Below are positions 8,754 through 16,249 of a DNA stretch of 64,000 nt, in pieces. The first letter of the stretch is position 1. Every line of letters begins with the position of its first letter. Origin of the DNA: M3007 sp043764095. GTDB taxonomy: Bacteria; Bacteroidota; Bacteroidia; Chitinophagales; Saprospiraceae. Below the pieces are notes generated by a model that ran no database searches, had not been told where the DNA came from, and saw only the letters and a program-made list of their open reading frames with translations. The stretch covers positions 1 through 64,000 of the forward strand of contig JAYUKX010000021.1 of the NCBI GenBank assembly GCA_043764095.1. The letters are read 5' to 3'. Made by a program: the position numbers and the translations under genes.

Positions 8754-9866
8754 ATGCAAAATCACAAAGTTCTAATCTTAGGCCCTCGTGGAAGTGGGAA
8801 AACCGTTTTCCTTTGTAGTATGTACTACCAGTTATCGATGGCTACTTCGACAAATTTTTATGTTGAAACTACAAATGCGTTTAAGGGTAAAATGCTCAAA
8901 AATAATTTCGTCGGACTGCTTACAAAGTGGCCCAACGCCAACGTATTTGCAGATATGGATGAATGGGAATTTAAATGTTTTGTCAAAACTCCGACAAAAA
9001 ATTTTCCTACGTTTTCAGTAACTTACTACGATTACAGTGGTGGACGAATTACTGACGCACGAGACGATGAAGGAGAATTCCAAAAAATTATTGAAGATGC
9101 TGATATTATATTAGGATTAATAGATGGGGATAAACTTTTTAGCGATACAACCTCTTTTGATGTACAATTAATGTTAGAATTAGATATGGTTGTAGCTGAA
9201 CTTAATAACAGACATATCGCTGGTAAACCAGTTCATTTGGTCATTAGTAAATGGGATATACTTCATAACAGGAATATTACAATTACTCAAGTAAAAGAAA
9301 GGTTGATGTCATATCCAATGTTTGCACAATTTGCAAATAATATAGTGTCTAATGGAGATTTTATTAGACTCCTTCCAGTAAGTTCTGTCGGTTTTGATTT
9401 TGCCGAAAAAATAGGAGGGGAAATGATAATTAAAACTGGCGCAAAACTAAAGCCATATAATGTTGATGTGCCATTAGCTCTAGCATTGTTAGATCCAATG
9501 CAGACAAAACTTAACGAACTTATCAAAGAATACGAAAAACTCCAGCAGTCAGAGGAAATAAAGGTTTATGCAAATCTATCATGGTGGCAAAGACTTACAA
9601 GGTGGGCAGGAGGAAAAATTGAGCAAATTGCTAAACATTTTGAGATTAACATTGAGGAGTTGGATCAACTCGTTAGCTTTTGGAAAAAATCAGGCGAAGA
9701 TAAAATCAAATATGCCAGAGAAAAAGAGCATGAAATGCGTGAAAAGTTGAAGACCAAAATCTACAGCGTCAATGATGAAAAATCAGCAATTGAATATATT
9801 TTATATTCATTTCATACCATTGAGGCTAATCTTGAACTAACTCATCCAGGATCTATAATTCCATAA
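8754..9866 (+). CDS. TRAFAC-type GTPase of a putative conflict operon
   Basis: The 370-residue protein has a P-loop near its start (GPRGSGKT, residues 10-17), a switch-II-like DYSGG, and SKWD as the NKxD-like guanine-specificity motif, followed by PVSSVGFDF as the G5 region. The C-terminal third (about 260-350) is helical and charged. This fits the double-GTPase/TRAFAC GTPases that nucleate bacterial conflict systems. The next gene starts three bases after its stop and a third gene follows closely, so the three form an operon whose last product carries an effector-associated domain and a nuclease-like domain. The GTPase is probably the sensor or switch. No metal or DNA-binding motif was seen. 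Confidence 0.75.
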   Translation: MQNHKVLILGPRGSGKTVFLCSMYYQLSMATSTNFYVETTNAFKGKMLKNNFVGLLTKWPNANVFADMDEWEFKCFVKTPTKNFPTFSVTYYDYSGGRITDARDDEGEFQKIIEDADIILGLIDGDKLFSDTTSFDVQLMLELDMVVAELNNRHIAGKPVHLVISKWDILHNRNITITQVKERLMSYPMFAQFANNIVSNGDFIRLLPVSSVGFDFAEKIGGEMIIKTGAKLKPYNVDVPLALALLDPMQTKLNELIKEYEKLQQSEEIKVYANLSWWQRLTRWAGGKIEQIAKHFEINIEELDQLVSFWKKSGEDKIKYAREKEHEMREKLKTKIYSVNDEKSAIEYILYSFHTIEANLELTHPGSIIP

Positions 9867-9868
9867 TA

Positions 9869-10660
9869 ATGAAAAAATATTATCCTTTTCTAGTCGCTGC
9901 AAGTCATTATGTAGATTACTGGGCCGTAATATGCCCACAGAATATTCGCCCAATGATAATAGCCAAAGCGGCTATTAGAGGCCCAGAGTTTGGGCTATAC
10001 AGAAGAAATATAATGTATGAAAACAAAAAATATGAAGTGATCTACAAGTTTGCACCTATATTGAGTAAGTACCAAACAGGAAATGAGCAAGATATTGAAA
10101 TTCTTAGAGATAATTCAGGGGGAAGACCAATTCATATGTTTTATGGTGTTTTTGGAGTAGACTTGCCCAAAAACTCTAAATTATTTGATGAGGCAGAGCA
10201 AATAATATTCTCTTATTTATTTGATTTTTTAAATGATAGTGATCGAAATTTTTCGGTGATATCAAAACCAATAGAAAAGGGTTTAGAATTAAAAAATGAT
10301 TTAGAATTTATAGAACTTGAACCGTTAATCATAGATGATGATGTATTTATTTCACCAAGAAGTGGAAACACTATCAAAGTCGAAACAGTACATAAAGAAG
10401 ATAATTTTACAAAAAAAAAGGTTGAAAGTTTAGATGTTCCCAATAAAGCAAAGCCTACAGTTTTGAAAGAAGACAATAATGAAACTAAAAAAAAAGAAGA
10501 TATAAGTTTTAGAAAATTCACTGGCACAGCTTTAACATTTGCTGGACTAGGAATTTCATTATATTCAGGTACTATAAGTTTGATTAGTGCATTAGTAACA
10601 GGGACTGGAGTTTTTCTAATTTTTAACGACAATAAACCTAAAAAAAACAAAGAAGATTGA
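9869..10660 (+). CDS. Membrane-anchored middle protein of the GTPase operon
   Basis: This 263-residue protein has a globular N-terminal region (1-165) with no family I recognise, a Lys/Glu-rich linker (about 175-215) and a C-terminal hairpin of two hydrophobic segments (about 217-252) ending in a Lys-rich tail. It should therefore be tethered to the membrane by its C terminus with the N-terminal domain in the cytoplasm. It lies two bases after the GTPase stop and 12 bases before the effector gene. The organisation suggests an adaptor that places the GTPase or effector at the membrane. Function is inferred from context alone. Confidence 0.7.
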   Translation: MKKYYPFLVAASHYVDYWAVICPQNIRPMIIAKAAIRGPEFGLYRRNIMYENKKYEVIYKFAPILSKYQTGNEQDIEILRDNSGGRPIHMFYGVFGVDLPKNSKLFDEAEQIIFSYLFDFLNDSDRNFSVISKPIEKGLELKNDLEFIELEPLIIDDDVFISPRSGNTIKVETVHKEDNFTKKKVESLDVPNKAKPTVLKEDNNETKKKEDISFRKFTGTALTFAGLGISLYSGTISLISALVTGTGVFLIFNDNKPKKNKED

Positions 10661-10672
10661 TATTTTTAATTC

Positions 10673-11509
10673 ATGCTACAGTATATGATTTCTGAAAAAA
10701 CTAGTAAAATTTACGAATATTTGAGGTTCGGTGATACTACGGCTGCGTTAGATTCGCTATATTTGCTTTGTATAAACGAAAATAAAGAGTATTTGGAAGA
10801 GTCAATCACCCTAATTTCAAGACTTAAATTAATCCAGAGTAGTGATAGGTCGGGGATAATTAGTTTTGAAGAAAGGCTTAGAGTGGAATCACACATTTGT
10901 ACTTCCATATTACAAATAGTAAAACTAATTGAGCAAGGCCGACTGCCGAACAAAGGAGTTGTTCCCGATGATGTTCAGCATTACTTAGATACCGAACGGG
11001 AAAAGAGAATTGATGCGGAAAGGCGAGTGAGAGAGTTGCAAAAAATAATAAATGATAATAACGTCAAAACTAAGCAAATCACGGTAAGAGGACACATAAA
11101 GGATCCAAAGATACCACTAAGTATAGTTGCATTAACGAAAAGTGTTACTCAAGAGACTAACTATGCAGTCGTTTTGGAAGAATTGGGCGGTAAATACAGA
11201 CTGCCAATTGTCATTGGAACATTTGAGGCGCAGTCAATGGCAGTTGCTATAGAAAAAATGGTTCCAAATAAACCATTGACTCACGATTTAATGAAAAACA
11301 TTATAATTGAAATGGGGTTTACACTAAAAGAAATTATTATTGACACAATTGAAAATGGAGTTTTTTTCTCGAAAATTATATTAGCTAACGAAACTAACTA
11401 CATCGAAATAGATTCAAGAACATCTGACGCTATTGCATTGGCTATTAGGTTTGATGCTCCTATATCAAGTCATAGATACATCTTGGAGGCTACAGGTGTA
11501 ATCGTTTGA
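10673..11509 (+). CDS. Effector-associated domain fused to a bifunctional-nuclease (DUF151) domain
   Basis: The 278-residue protein has two parts. Residues about 8-90 look like an effector-associated domain of the EAD11 type, a helical adaptor with repeated Leu and the segment RSGIISFEERLRVE. Residues about 145-275 match the bifunctional nuclease (BFN/DUF151) family, with LPIVIGTFEAQSMAVAIE, LTHDLM and DSRTSDAIALAIRF as hallmarks. A short charged helix (about 100-130) links them. Stand-alone BFN proteins are common in Bacteroidota; the EAD fusion is what marks this as a conflict-system effector. It is last in the operon, consistent with being the killing or signalling output of the upstream GTPase. 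The BFN activity (DNase/RNase in some plant homologues) is not proven here. Confidence 0.75.
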   Translation: MLQYMISEKTSKIYEYLRFGDTTAALDSLYLLCINENKEYLEESITLISRLKLIQSSDRSGIISFEERLRVESHICTSILQIVKLIEQGRLPNKGVVPDDVQHYLDTEREKRIDAERRVRELQKIINDNNVKTKQITVRGHIKDPKIPLSIVALTKSVTQETNYAVVLEELGGKYRLPIVIGTFEAQSMAVAIEKMVPNKPLTHDLMKNIIIEMGFTLKEIIIDTIENGVFFSKIILANETNYIEIDSRTSDAIALAIRFDAPISSHRYILEATGVIV

Positions 11510-11530
11510 GAATTTGAGAATAAAACACAG

Positions 11531-11596
11531 AAACTATGGCCTCCCTGCCAGCCGCTCGCTAAACGCGACGGTTTGACAAGGAAGCAACCGTTGGGC
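11531..11596 (+). repeat. attC-like hairpin, site 4 (best right core)
   Basis: The right end is GTTGGGC (11590-11596), an exact match to the attC core GTTRRRY. The right arm CAAGGAAGCAACC pairs imperfectly with the left arm ATGGCCTCCCTG, closing through CCGCTCGC with GCGACGG around TAAAC. The left core (AAACTAT) is degenerate. It follows the EAD-nuclease gene by 21 bases. Confidence 0.7.
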
Positions 11597-11672
11597 AAAA
11601 TCATACGCCATAAAAAATTTAAAAATCGTTAGTCATGATGACTAACCAACTGTATTTCACTGAGTACGCTAT

Positions 11673-13016
11673 ATGAAAAAATCTAGGCCAAAATATTTGG
11701 GACAGTTGTTTTATTCTAGGAATAAAGATTTCGATTTTAAAAAATTGGAAAAAAGAAATCCAGAGTTTGCTGAGAAATTAAAAAGACAATTTGATTTAGG
11801 ACGTTCTATAGTATCATGTCAACTCTTTAACGGTATAAATTTTGAAAATGAGAATCTCATGCGATATTATTTGCATGAATATAGTTCAAGATTCTTGCAG
11901 TATGGGCCAGGTTCATTTCCAACATCATTCAATTTGATGGAAGCCTTTTTTAATTTCAACTTAGAAAATGTGCTTTTTGAATTACTTGAGGAAGAATCGT
12001 ATGGAGTTTCATTATATGATTTTTTAGACTTCATAACATCTAATAATTTTGTTTCAAAAAATGTTAACCTTTTTGATGAAATTGATGAAAATTTAATATA
12101 TCATATTACTTTTACATCTGGTATTGACGATATTTCATTCAAGACCGATGATGGAAAAGAATTTTTCATTGGTCATGTATCATTAGTCCGAAGAGAACAA
12201 GAAATAGTTGTAGTATTAAGTGCTGGGGAAGTTTATGACAAAGAGGGAGCCGAAGAATCCATTAAATCTAATAGTAAAGAAGTTATGAAAGGCATGATAA
12301 CGTCATATAAAAAGAGCCTTGGCCTTACTATTGATGATAGTTTAGAAACCAAAATTGTAAATTATCTTGATAGAGAAGATTTATGGTTAACTATTGCTAT
12401 TGCTCGCTTCGACATTGAGAACAAGACACTGGACACTAGGTATATTGCTCAAGATTACAACACCTCATTTATGGTAACTACTGATGATCCTTCAATAATG
12501 ATTGATGATTTTGGTAAGTTTATTACGGAGGACGCTAGAGATCGATACAACCAACATTTATCTGACTTAGAGAAATCTTCAAGTTTATTTGAATTTGCTA
12601 AGTTTTGCATGTATATACCTTACTACATAAATAAAAATGAAGAAAAAATTATTCAGGTAGAGTACCCTACTAAACTGAACGAATTAATTAACGGCCCTAT
12701 CAGTCGGAGAAAATATAAAGAAGTAAATGCTAAATATAAGTTGTTCTCTAAACCAATTTATTTTCTCGAATCAGATAATATGATAGTTCAAACAGGAAAA
12801 AAAATAAGGGAAGACCAATTCAAAGTTGAAACAAGCGGTTTTTGGAAAAAGTTGAAATTCAATGAACAAGGTGTCGATAAAAAAGGACAAGCGGTAATGG
12901 GAAGAACATGGGTTGAAAGAAGCGAGGTGTACTATCAAACCAACGTTGGCCCAGTTGAAATAGTAAATAATCAACGATTTGATGGTCCAATGAGCGGATA
13001 TATATATATATCATGA
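11673..13016 (+). CDS. N-terminal part of a frameshifted T5orf172 (GIY-YIG-like) protein
   Basis: The 447-residue frame has a long soluble region I do not recognise (1-435) and ends with GPMSGYIYIS. GYIYI is the first strand of the T5orf172/MUG113 domain, a GIY-YIG-related nuclease fold, but the frame stops there. The rest of the domain (NIYKIGLT onward) continues in another frame at 13013. Deleting one AT unit from the (AT)7 tract at 12998-13011 would join them without a stop. This is either a phase-variable gene, a recent pseudogene or an assembly error. It sits alone in a cassette between attC-like sites 4 and 5. Confidence 0.7.
   Translation: MKKSRPKYLGQLFYSRNKDFDFKKLEKRNPEFAEKLKRQFDLGRSIVSCQLFNGINFENENLMRYYLHEYSSRFLQYGPGSFPTSFNLMEAFFNFNLENVLFELLEEESYGVSLYDFLDFITSNNFVSKNVNLFDEIDENLIYHITFTSGIDDISFKTDDGKEFFIGHVSLVRREQEIVVVLSAGEVYDKEGAEESIKSNSKEVMKGMITSYKKSLGLTIDDSLETKIVNYLDREDLWLTIAIARFDIENKTLDTRYIAQDYNTSFMVTTDDPSIMIDDFGKFITEDARDRYNQHLSDLEKSSSLFEFAKFCMYIPYYINKNEEKIIQVEYPTKLNELINGPISRRKYKEVNAKYKLFSKPIYFLESDNMIVQTGKKIREDQFKVETSGFWKKLKFNEQGVDKKGQAVMGRTWVERSEVYYQTNVGPVEIVNNQRFDGPMSGYIYIS
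12998..13011. repeat. (AT)7 dinucleotide tract at a reading-frame break
   Basis: Seven AT units lie exactly where the T5orf172 domain changes frame. Loss of one 2-base unit moves the downstream frame into register with the upstream gene. Such tracts are prone to slipped-strand mispairing. Confidence 0.85.
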
Positions 13017-13291
13017 GACAATCTTCAATGGATGATAATATTTACAAAATTGGCTTAACAAAGCGTGATACCTTAACTAGGAGCAAAGAACTATCTAATA
13101 CAAGTGTGCCAGATAAATTTATGGTAGTCATGCAATTTGATACATCTAATTGTGTCTTGGCGGAACAATTAATTCATAAGGGTTTAATAGACTATAGGCT
13201 ATCTGAGAGAAGAGAGTTTTTCAAGGTGGATTTTCAACATGCTGTTAAAGTGTGCCAAACAATTGTAGATAAAGTAAATGAGAAAAAATAG
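13013..13291 (+). pseudogene. C-terminal part of the frameshifted T5orf172 domain
   Basis: This 92-residue frame starts four bases before the stop of the upstream gene and carries the rest of a T5orf172-type domain: NIYKIGLTKRD, RSKELSNTSVPDKF, AEQLIHKGL and RREFFKVDF, all in the usual order. It lacks the first GYIYI strand, which is in the preceding frame. Alone it would be an incomplete domain. Translation by re-initiation or slippage at the AT tract is possible because the ATGA overlap is typical of coupled genes, so it may not be dead. The missing strand is the main argument for frameshift. Confidence 0.7.
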
Positions 13292-13294
13292 TTC

Positions 13295-13362
13295 GCCCAA
13301 CTATGACTTCCTTGACAACCGCTCGCTAAGCCCGGCGGTGTGACAAGGAAGCAAACGTTGGT
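13295..13362 (+). repeat. attC-like hairpin, site 5
   Basis: The left core is GCCCAAC (13295-13301), a full match to RYYYAAC. The arm GACTTCCTTGACAACCGC pairs with GCGGTGTGACAAGGAAGC, and the right end reads GTTGGT. It lies directly after the stop of the T5orf172 remnant and 15 bases before the next start. Confidence 0.7.
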
Positions 13363-13377
13363 AATCATTAAAAATAA

Positions 13378-14469
13378 ATGAAAAAGATAAATAGAAATCC
13401 ACCACCCAAGGTATTTGTTGAGAATAAACTCTCCCTTGATAATTGGCACAGATATGTAAAGCCAATACGAGATGCATTAGTTGTCGACTTCGATAACAAA
13501 TGTGCGTATTGCGAATCCGATGTGGGAATTACAAGTCATGCCGAAATTGAAAATTTTTACCCCAAATCAAAATTTCCTTTTGACATAGCTTTTGAATGGA
13601 ACAATCTACTTCTATCTTGTTCAATATGCAATGCTGCTAAAAGAGATAGGTTCCCTGTAAATGACAAAGGTGAGCCCTTGCTAATTAACCCAAGTAATGA
13701 AGACACAGCCTTACATATAAAACTCGACAAAGAAACAGGACTTTATGAAGGAATTACGGATAAAGGAAAGGTAACTATAAGCACTCTCAATTTAAATAGG
13801 ATAGGCTTAGTTGCAAGAAGGAAAGAAAAGATACTACTTGAAACTATCTCAAACAAATTCCCCCAAGTTCAAACTAATACAGATAGTGACACGATTTATA
13901 ATAATTTTATTGAGAATTTGGAAAGTATAAAGTTCGTTATCAGTTCTCGAACAGAAGAAAAAAAAATTGAAGGGTTTGTAAACAACATGCTTTATGCAAG
14001 TGTGATTACAGCAATGGAAACTTATTTGTCAGATGTTTTTATTAATGCCGTAATTACTAATCAAGCTTACCTTCGAAAATTTGTAGAAACTTATCCAAAG
14101 TTTAAAAAATCTGAAAATGAGTCATCTGAAAATATAATGAAGTTCCCATTGTCCAAAATTTTTGAATACCATGATGAAATAAATGAAATCGTTATAAAAG
14201 AGATCTTATCTATAATATACCATAATTTAACTACAGTAAGCCCTATGTTTAAAGACACTTTTGACGTGAACTTTCCTAAAAATTTAGGAGTAATTTACAA
14301 GGCAATTCTAATACGACATGACATCGTTCACAGGAATGGCAGGACCAAAATTGATGAAAAAACTAAAATTGCTAAAATTCATGACTTAGAGAAGAATGAT
14401 GTCTTGGATTTGATTGAAAAGGTAAAAGACTTTATTGCTGAAATTGACGCTCAGATGAGAAAAATATAA
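13378..14469 (+). CDS. HNH-HEPN fusion protein
   Basis: The 363-residue protein joins two nuclease-type domains. Residues about 40-100 form a zinc-bound HNH region with CAYC (Cys42, Cys45) and CSIC (Cys81, Cys84) around HAEIENFYPKS and WNNLLLSC. The histidine usually present in the EHF position is Asn59, so the HNH site may be impaired; His54 might substitute. The C-terminal part (about 195-345) is helical and ends with RHDIVH (Arg313-His318), the Rx4-6H motif of HEPN ribonucleases. HNH and HEPN domains both occur in toxins and abortive-infection effectors. It forms a single-gene cassette between attC-like sites 5 and 6. A DNase/RNase dual activity is inference. Confidence 0.75.
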   Translation: MKKINRNPPPKVFVENKLSLDNWHRYVKPIRDALVVDFDNKCAYCESDVGITSHAEIENFYPKSKFPFDIAFEWNNLLLSCSICNAAKRDRFPVNDKGEPLLINPSNEDTALHIKLDKETGLYEGITDKGKVTISTLNLNRIGLVARRKEKILLETISNKFPQVQTNTDSDTIYNNFIENLESIKFVISSRTEEKKIEGFVNNMLYASVITAMETYLSDVFINAVITNQAYLRKFVETYPKFKKSENESSENIMKFPLSKIFEYHDEINEIVIKEILSIIYHNLTTVSPMFKDTFDVNFPKNLGVIYKAILIRHDIVHRNGRTKIDEKTKIAKIHDLEKNDVLDLIEKVKDFIAEIDAQMRKI

Positions 14470-14472
14470 AAC

Positions 14473-14543
14473 GACTACAACAATGCATATCTGCCCCGGC
14501 CTCTCAAAAGATCGGCACGTCAGGTATGTCCAAGTTGGTGATC
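14473..14543 (+). repeat. attC-like hairpin, site 6 (divergent)
   Basis: The arm CTACAACAATGCATATCTG pairs with CAGGTATGTCCAAGTTGGTG, closing through CCCCGGCC with GATCGGCACG. It shares the design but not the arm sequence of sites 2, 4 and 5, which is what is seen for attC sites brought in from different arrays. The right core GTTGGTG is one base off GTTRRRY. Confidence 0.55.
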
Positions 14544-14643
14544 ATAAATGTTACAATAAATAAAAAATCATTCAGCACTGGCAAAAAATATCCAAAACAA
14601 GGTTAGACTTGTTTTAAAATCACACAGTTAAATTTAAAATAAA

Positions 14644-15594
14644 ATGTTTGAGAAAATTATCGAAATTGTCAAAGGTATTAAGCCTAAAGTTCTTGCAAAA
14701 AAGGACGAATTGGGGTCAAAGCCCCTGACTGTCTCTGTTATGGGAGAAACAGGTGTAGGGAAATCATCTTTAATAAATTCCCTATTTGGCACAAATCTGC
14801 CAGTTGATCATGTTCGACCAGCAACGAAGGAAATTTATTCAATTCCTGTTAAGTCAAGAGATAAAAAACATGAACTCATTTTTTTCGATTTACCAGGTGC
14901 AGGAGAGAGCGAAGAAACCGATGAGAAGTACCTAAAAATGTATGTTAAGCAAGCACTAAAAAGCGACATAACTCTCTGGTTAATACAAATTGACAGAAGG
15001 GATTATCATTCAAGGAAGTATTTGACAAGGTTACTTGGCCTTTTAACTGATAATCAAAAGATCCAATTTTACAATAAAATTACTTTTGTACTTACGAAGG
15101 GTGACATACTACAAGAAGGTAAATGGATTTATGATAGTGAAAATCAAATATTTGCACCAGATAGCAAAATGAAATCTTTGTTAAGAGAAAAGATGAAGTT
15201 CTATAAGTCAGAATTTATTGAAAAATTCATTACTTATCTGAATACGGGAGTAGATAAGCCCGATACTTGTAAAATGCGAGTACCTCGTGAGGAGTTTTTA
15301 AGTGTTCAAAAAGGAAAGATATGTAGCAATAAGTTACTTACATCAGAAGATGTAAATATCCTTTCAGAAAAATATCCAGATTGCAAGGATGTTTTTCCAA
15401 AGATTTTTGAAAATCAAAATGTCGTCCCGGTCTCATCTAGGTATAAGTATAATCTTGTCAAATTGCTTACTATTATTTTGGATAAAAATGATGATGACAT
15501 GATTTTGCGTATCGAGCACTTTATTGACCAAGAAACACTTGACAAAGTTGGCAAGGAAACAGCACAAAGCATAGGTAACATTACAATTGTTTAA
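14644..15594 (+). CDS. Era/dynamin-like small GTPase of a two-gene cassette
   Basis: The 316-residue protein contains a canonical GTPase set: P-loop GETGVGKS (34-41), DLPG as the G3 switch (82-85) and TKGD as the G4 motif (151-154), followed late by VPVSSRYKY as a G5-like element. A Cys-containing insert (CKMRVPREEF... and later KYPDCKDV) lies between G4 and G5. It resembles the bacterial GTPases related to YeeP/IRG and dynamin-like proteins found in accessory DNA. The downstream gene follows 17 bases after the stop and encodes a small helical partner. The pair may be a GTPase-centred conflict module, but no effector domain is recognised. Confidence 0.75.
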   Translation: MFEKIIEIVKGIKPKVLAKKDELGSKPLTVSVMGETGVGKSSLINSLFGTNLPVDHVRPATKEIYSIPVKSRDKKHELIFFDLPGAGESEETDEKYLKMYVKQALKSDITLWLIQIDRRDYHSRKYLTRLLGLLTDNQKIQFYNKITFVLTKGDILQEGKWIYDSENQIFAPDSKMKSLLREKMKFYKSEFIEKFITYLNTGVDKPDTCKMRVPREEFLSVQKGKICSNKLLTSEDVNILSEKYPDCKDVFPKIFENQNVVPVSSRYKYNLVKLLTIILDKNDDDMILRIEHFIDQETLDKVGKETAQSIGNITIV

Positions 15595-15611
15595 AAATTA
15601 AAATTAAGTCG

Positions 15612-16010
15612 ATGCAAATAATAATAATACTATCTGAATTGGAATTTCAAGATTTTGATAAATGGCAGAGTTTTAATCAGAGTCATGTTCCATCTATTAA
15701 TGTTTTTAAAGATAATAATTTATATAAAATAACAACTACTGAGCAAATCTTTGCCGATTTCAAGGCATGGAAAGACCTAAAGGCGGAAACATTACAGCAA
15801 CTTAATGAAAATAAAAAATTAAAAGAAGAATTAGAAAAAAAGAAAAAAGATAAGACCGAAATTTGGTATAAGGTTGCTGTGATGGAAGCAGTAAAAGAGT
15901 TTGCCAAAAACATTGGTGGTAAAGTTTGGGAAGTGGTCAAGCCGTATTTAGACGATATAACTTGGAGTGAACAAGTTTGGAAATTTATTAAACACTTTTT
16001 TGGATTCTAA
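15612..16010 (+). CDS. Small coiled-coil partner of the GTPase
   Basis: The 132-residue protein has a beta/alpha N terminus (1-55), a strongly charged Lys/Glu coiled coil (about 56-80) and an amphipathic aromatic C terminus containing WEVVKPYLDDITW and ending FIKHFFGF. The last stretch could associate with membranes. I recognise no family. Its position directly after the GTPase and the attC-like hairpin that begins 11 bases after its stop make it the second gene of the same cassette. It could be the effector or a membrane-targeting subunit. Confidence 0.65.
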   Translation: MQIIIILSELEFQDFDKWQSFNQSHVPSINVFKDNNLYKITTTEQIFADFKAWKDLKAETLQQLNENKKLKEELEKKKKDKTEIWYKVAVMEAVKEFAKNIGGKVWEVVKPYLDDITWSEQVWKFIKHFFGF

Positions 16011-16021
16011 GGATGAAAAAC

Positions 16022-16112
16022 CGAGAACAAAGCATACCTGTCCATGCCGCCCGATTTTACCCGCGCGCAAAACCGCCCTCGCGGGCGGCACGGCAGTCAT
16101 GCAAACGTTGTC
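16022..16112 (+). repeat. attC-like hairpin, site 7 (right end of the island)
   Basis: GAGAAC pairs with GTTGTC, AGCAT with ATGC, and CATGCCGCCCG with CGGGCGGCACG, leaving a second nested stem (CCCGCG with CGCGGG). It is the longest site and uses different arm sequences. Beyond it the DNA returns to core composition and then to the minus-strand sulfur genes. GCCCAACC at 16121-16128 may be a trace of another core. Confidence 0.6.
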
Positions 16113-16224
16113 AAAAAAAACGCCCAACCCAATAACCAATACCTCAAGCATTCATTTCTCAACCTCATCCCACCCAAGCAATACCAAACAGGCCAAAAAT
16201 CCCCCAAAGACAGATTTTTTAATG

Positions 16225-16232
16225 TATTTTTG
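16225..16232 (+). promoter_or_regulatory. -7 box of the lipoprotein promoter
   Basis: TATTTTTG matches TAnnTTTG, 17 bases before the ATG at 16250, so the transcript would have a very short leader. No -33 element is evident. Confidence 0.5.
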
Positions 16233-16249
16233 CTAAGAACAATACTATC

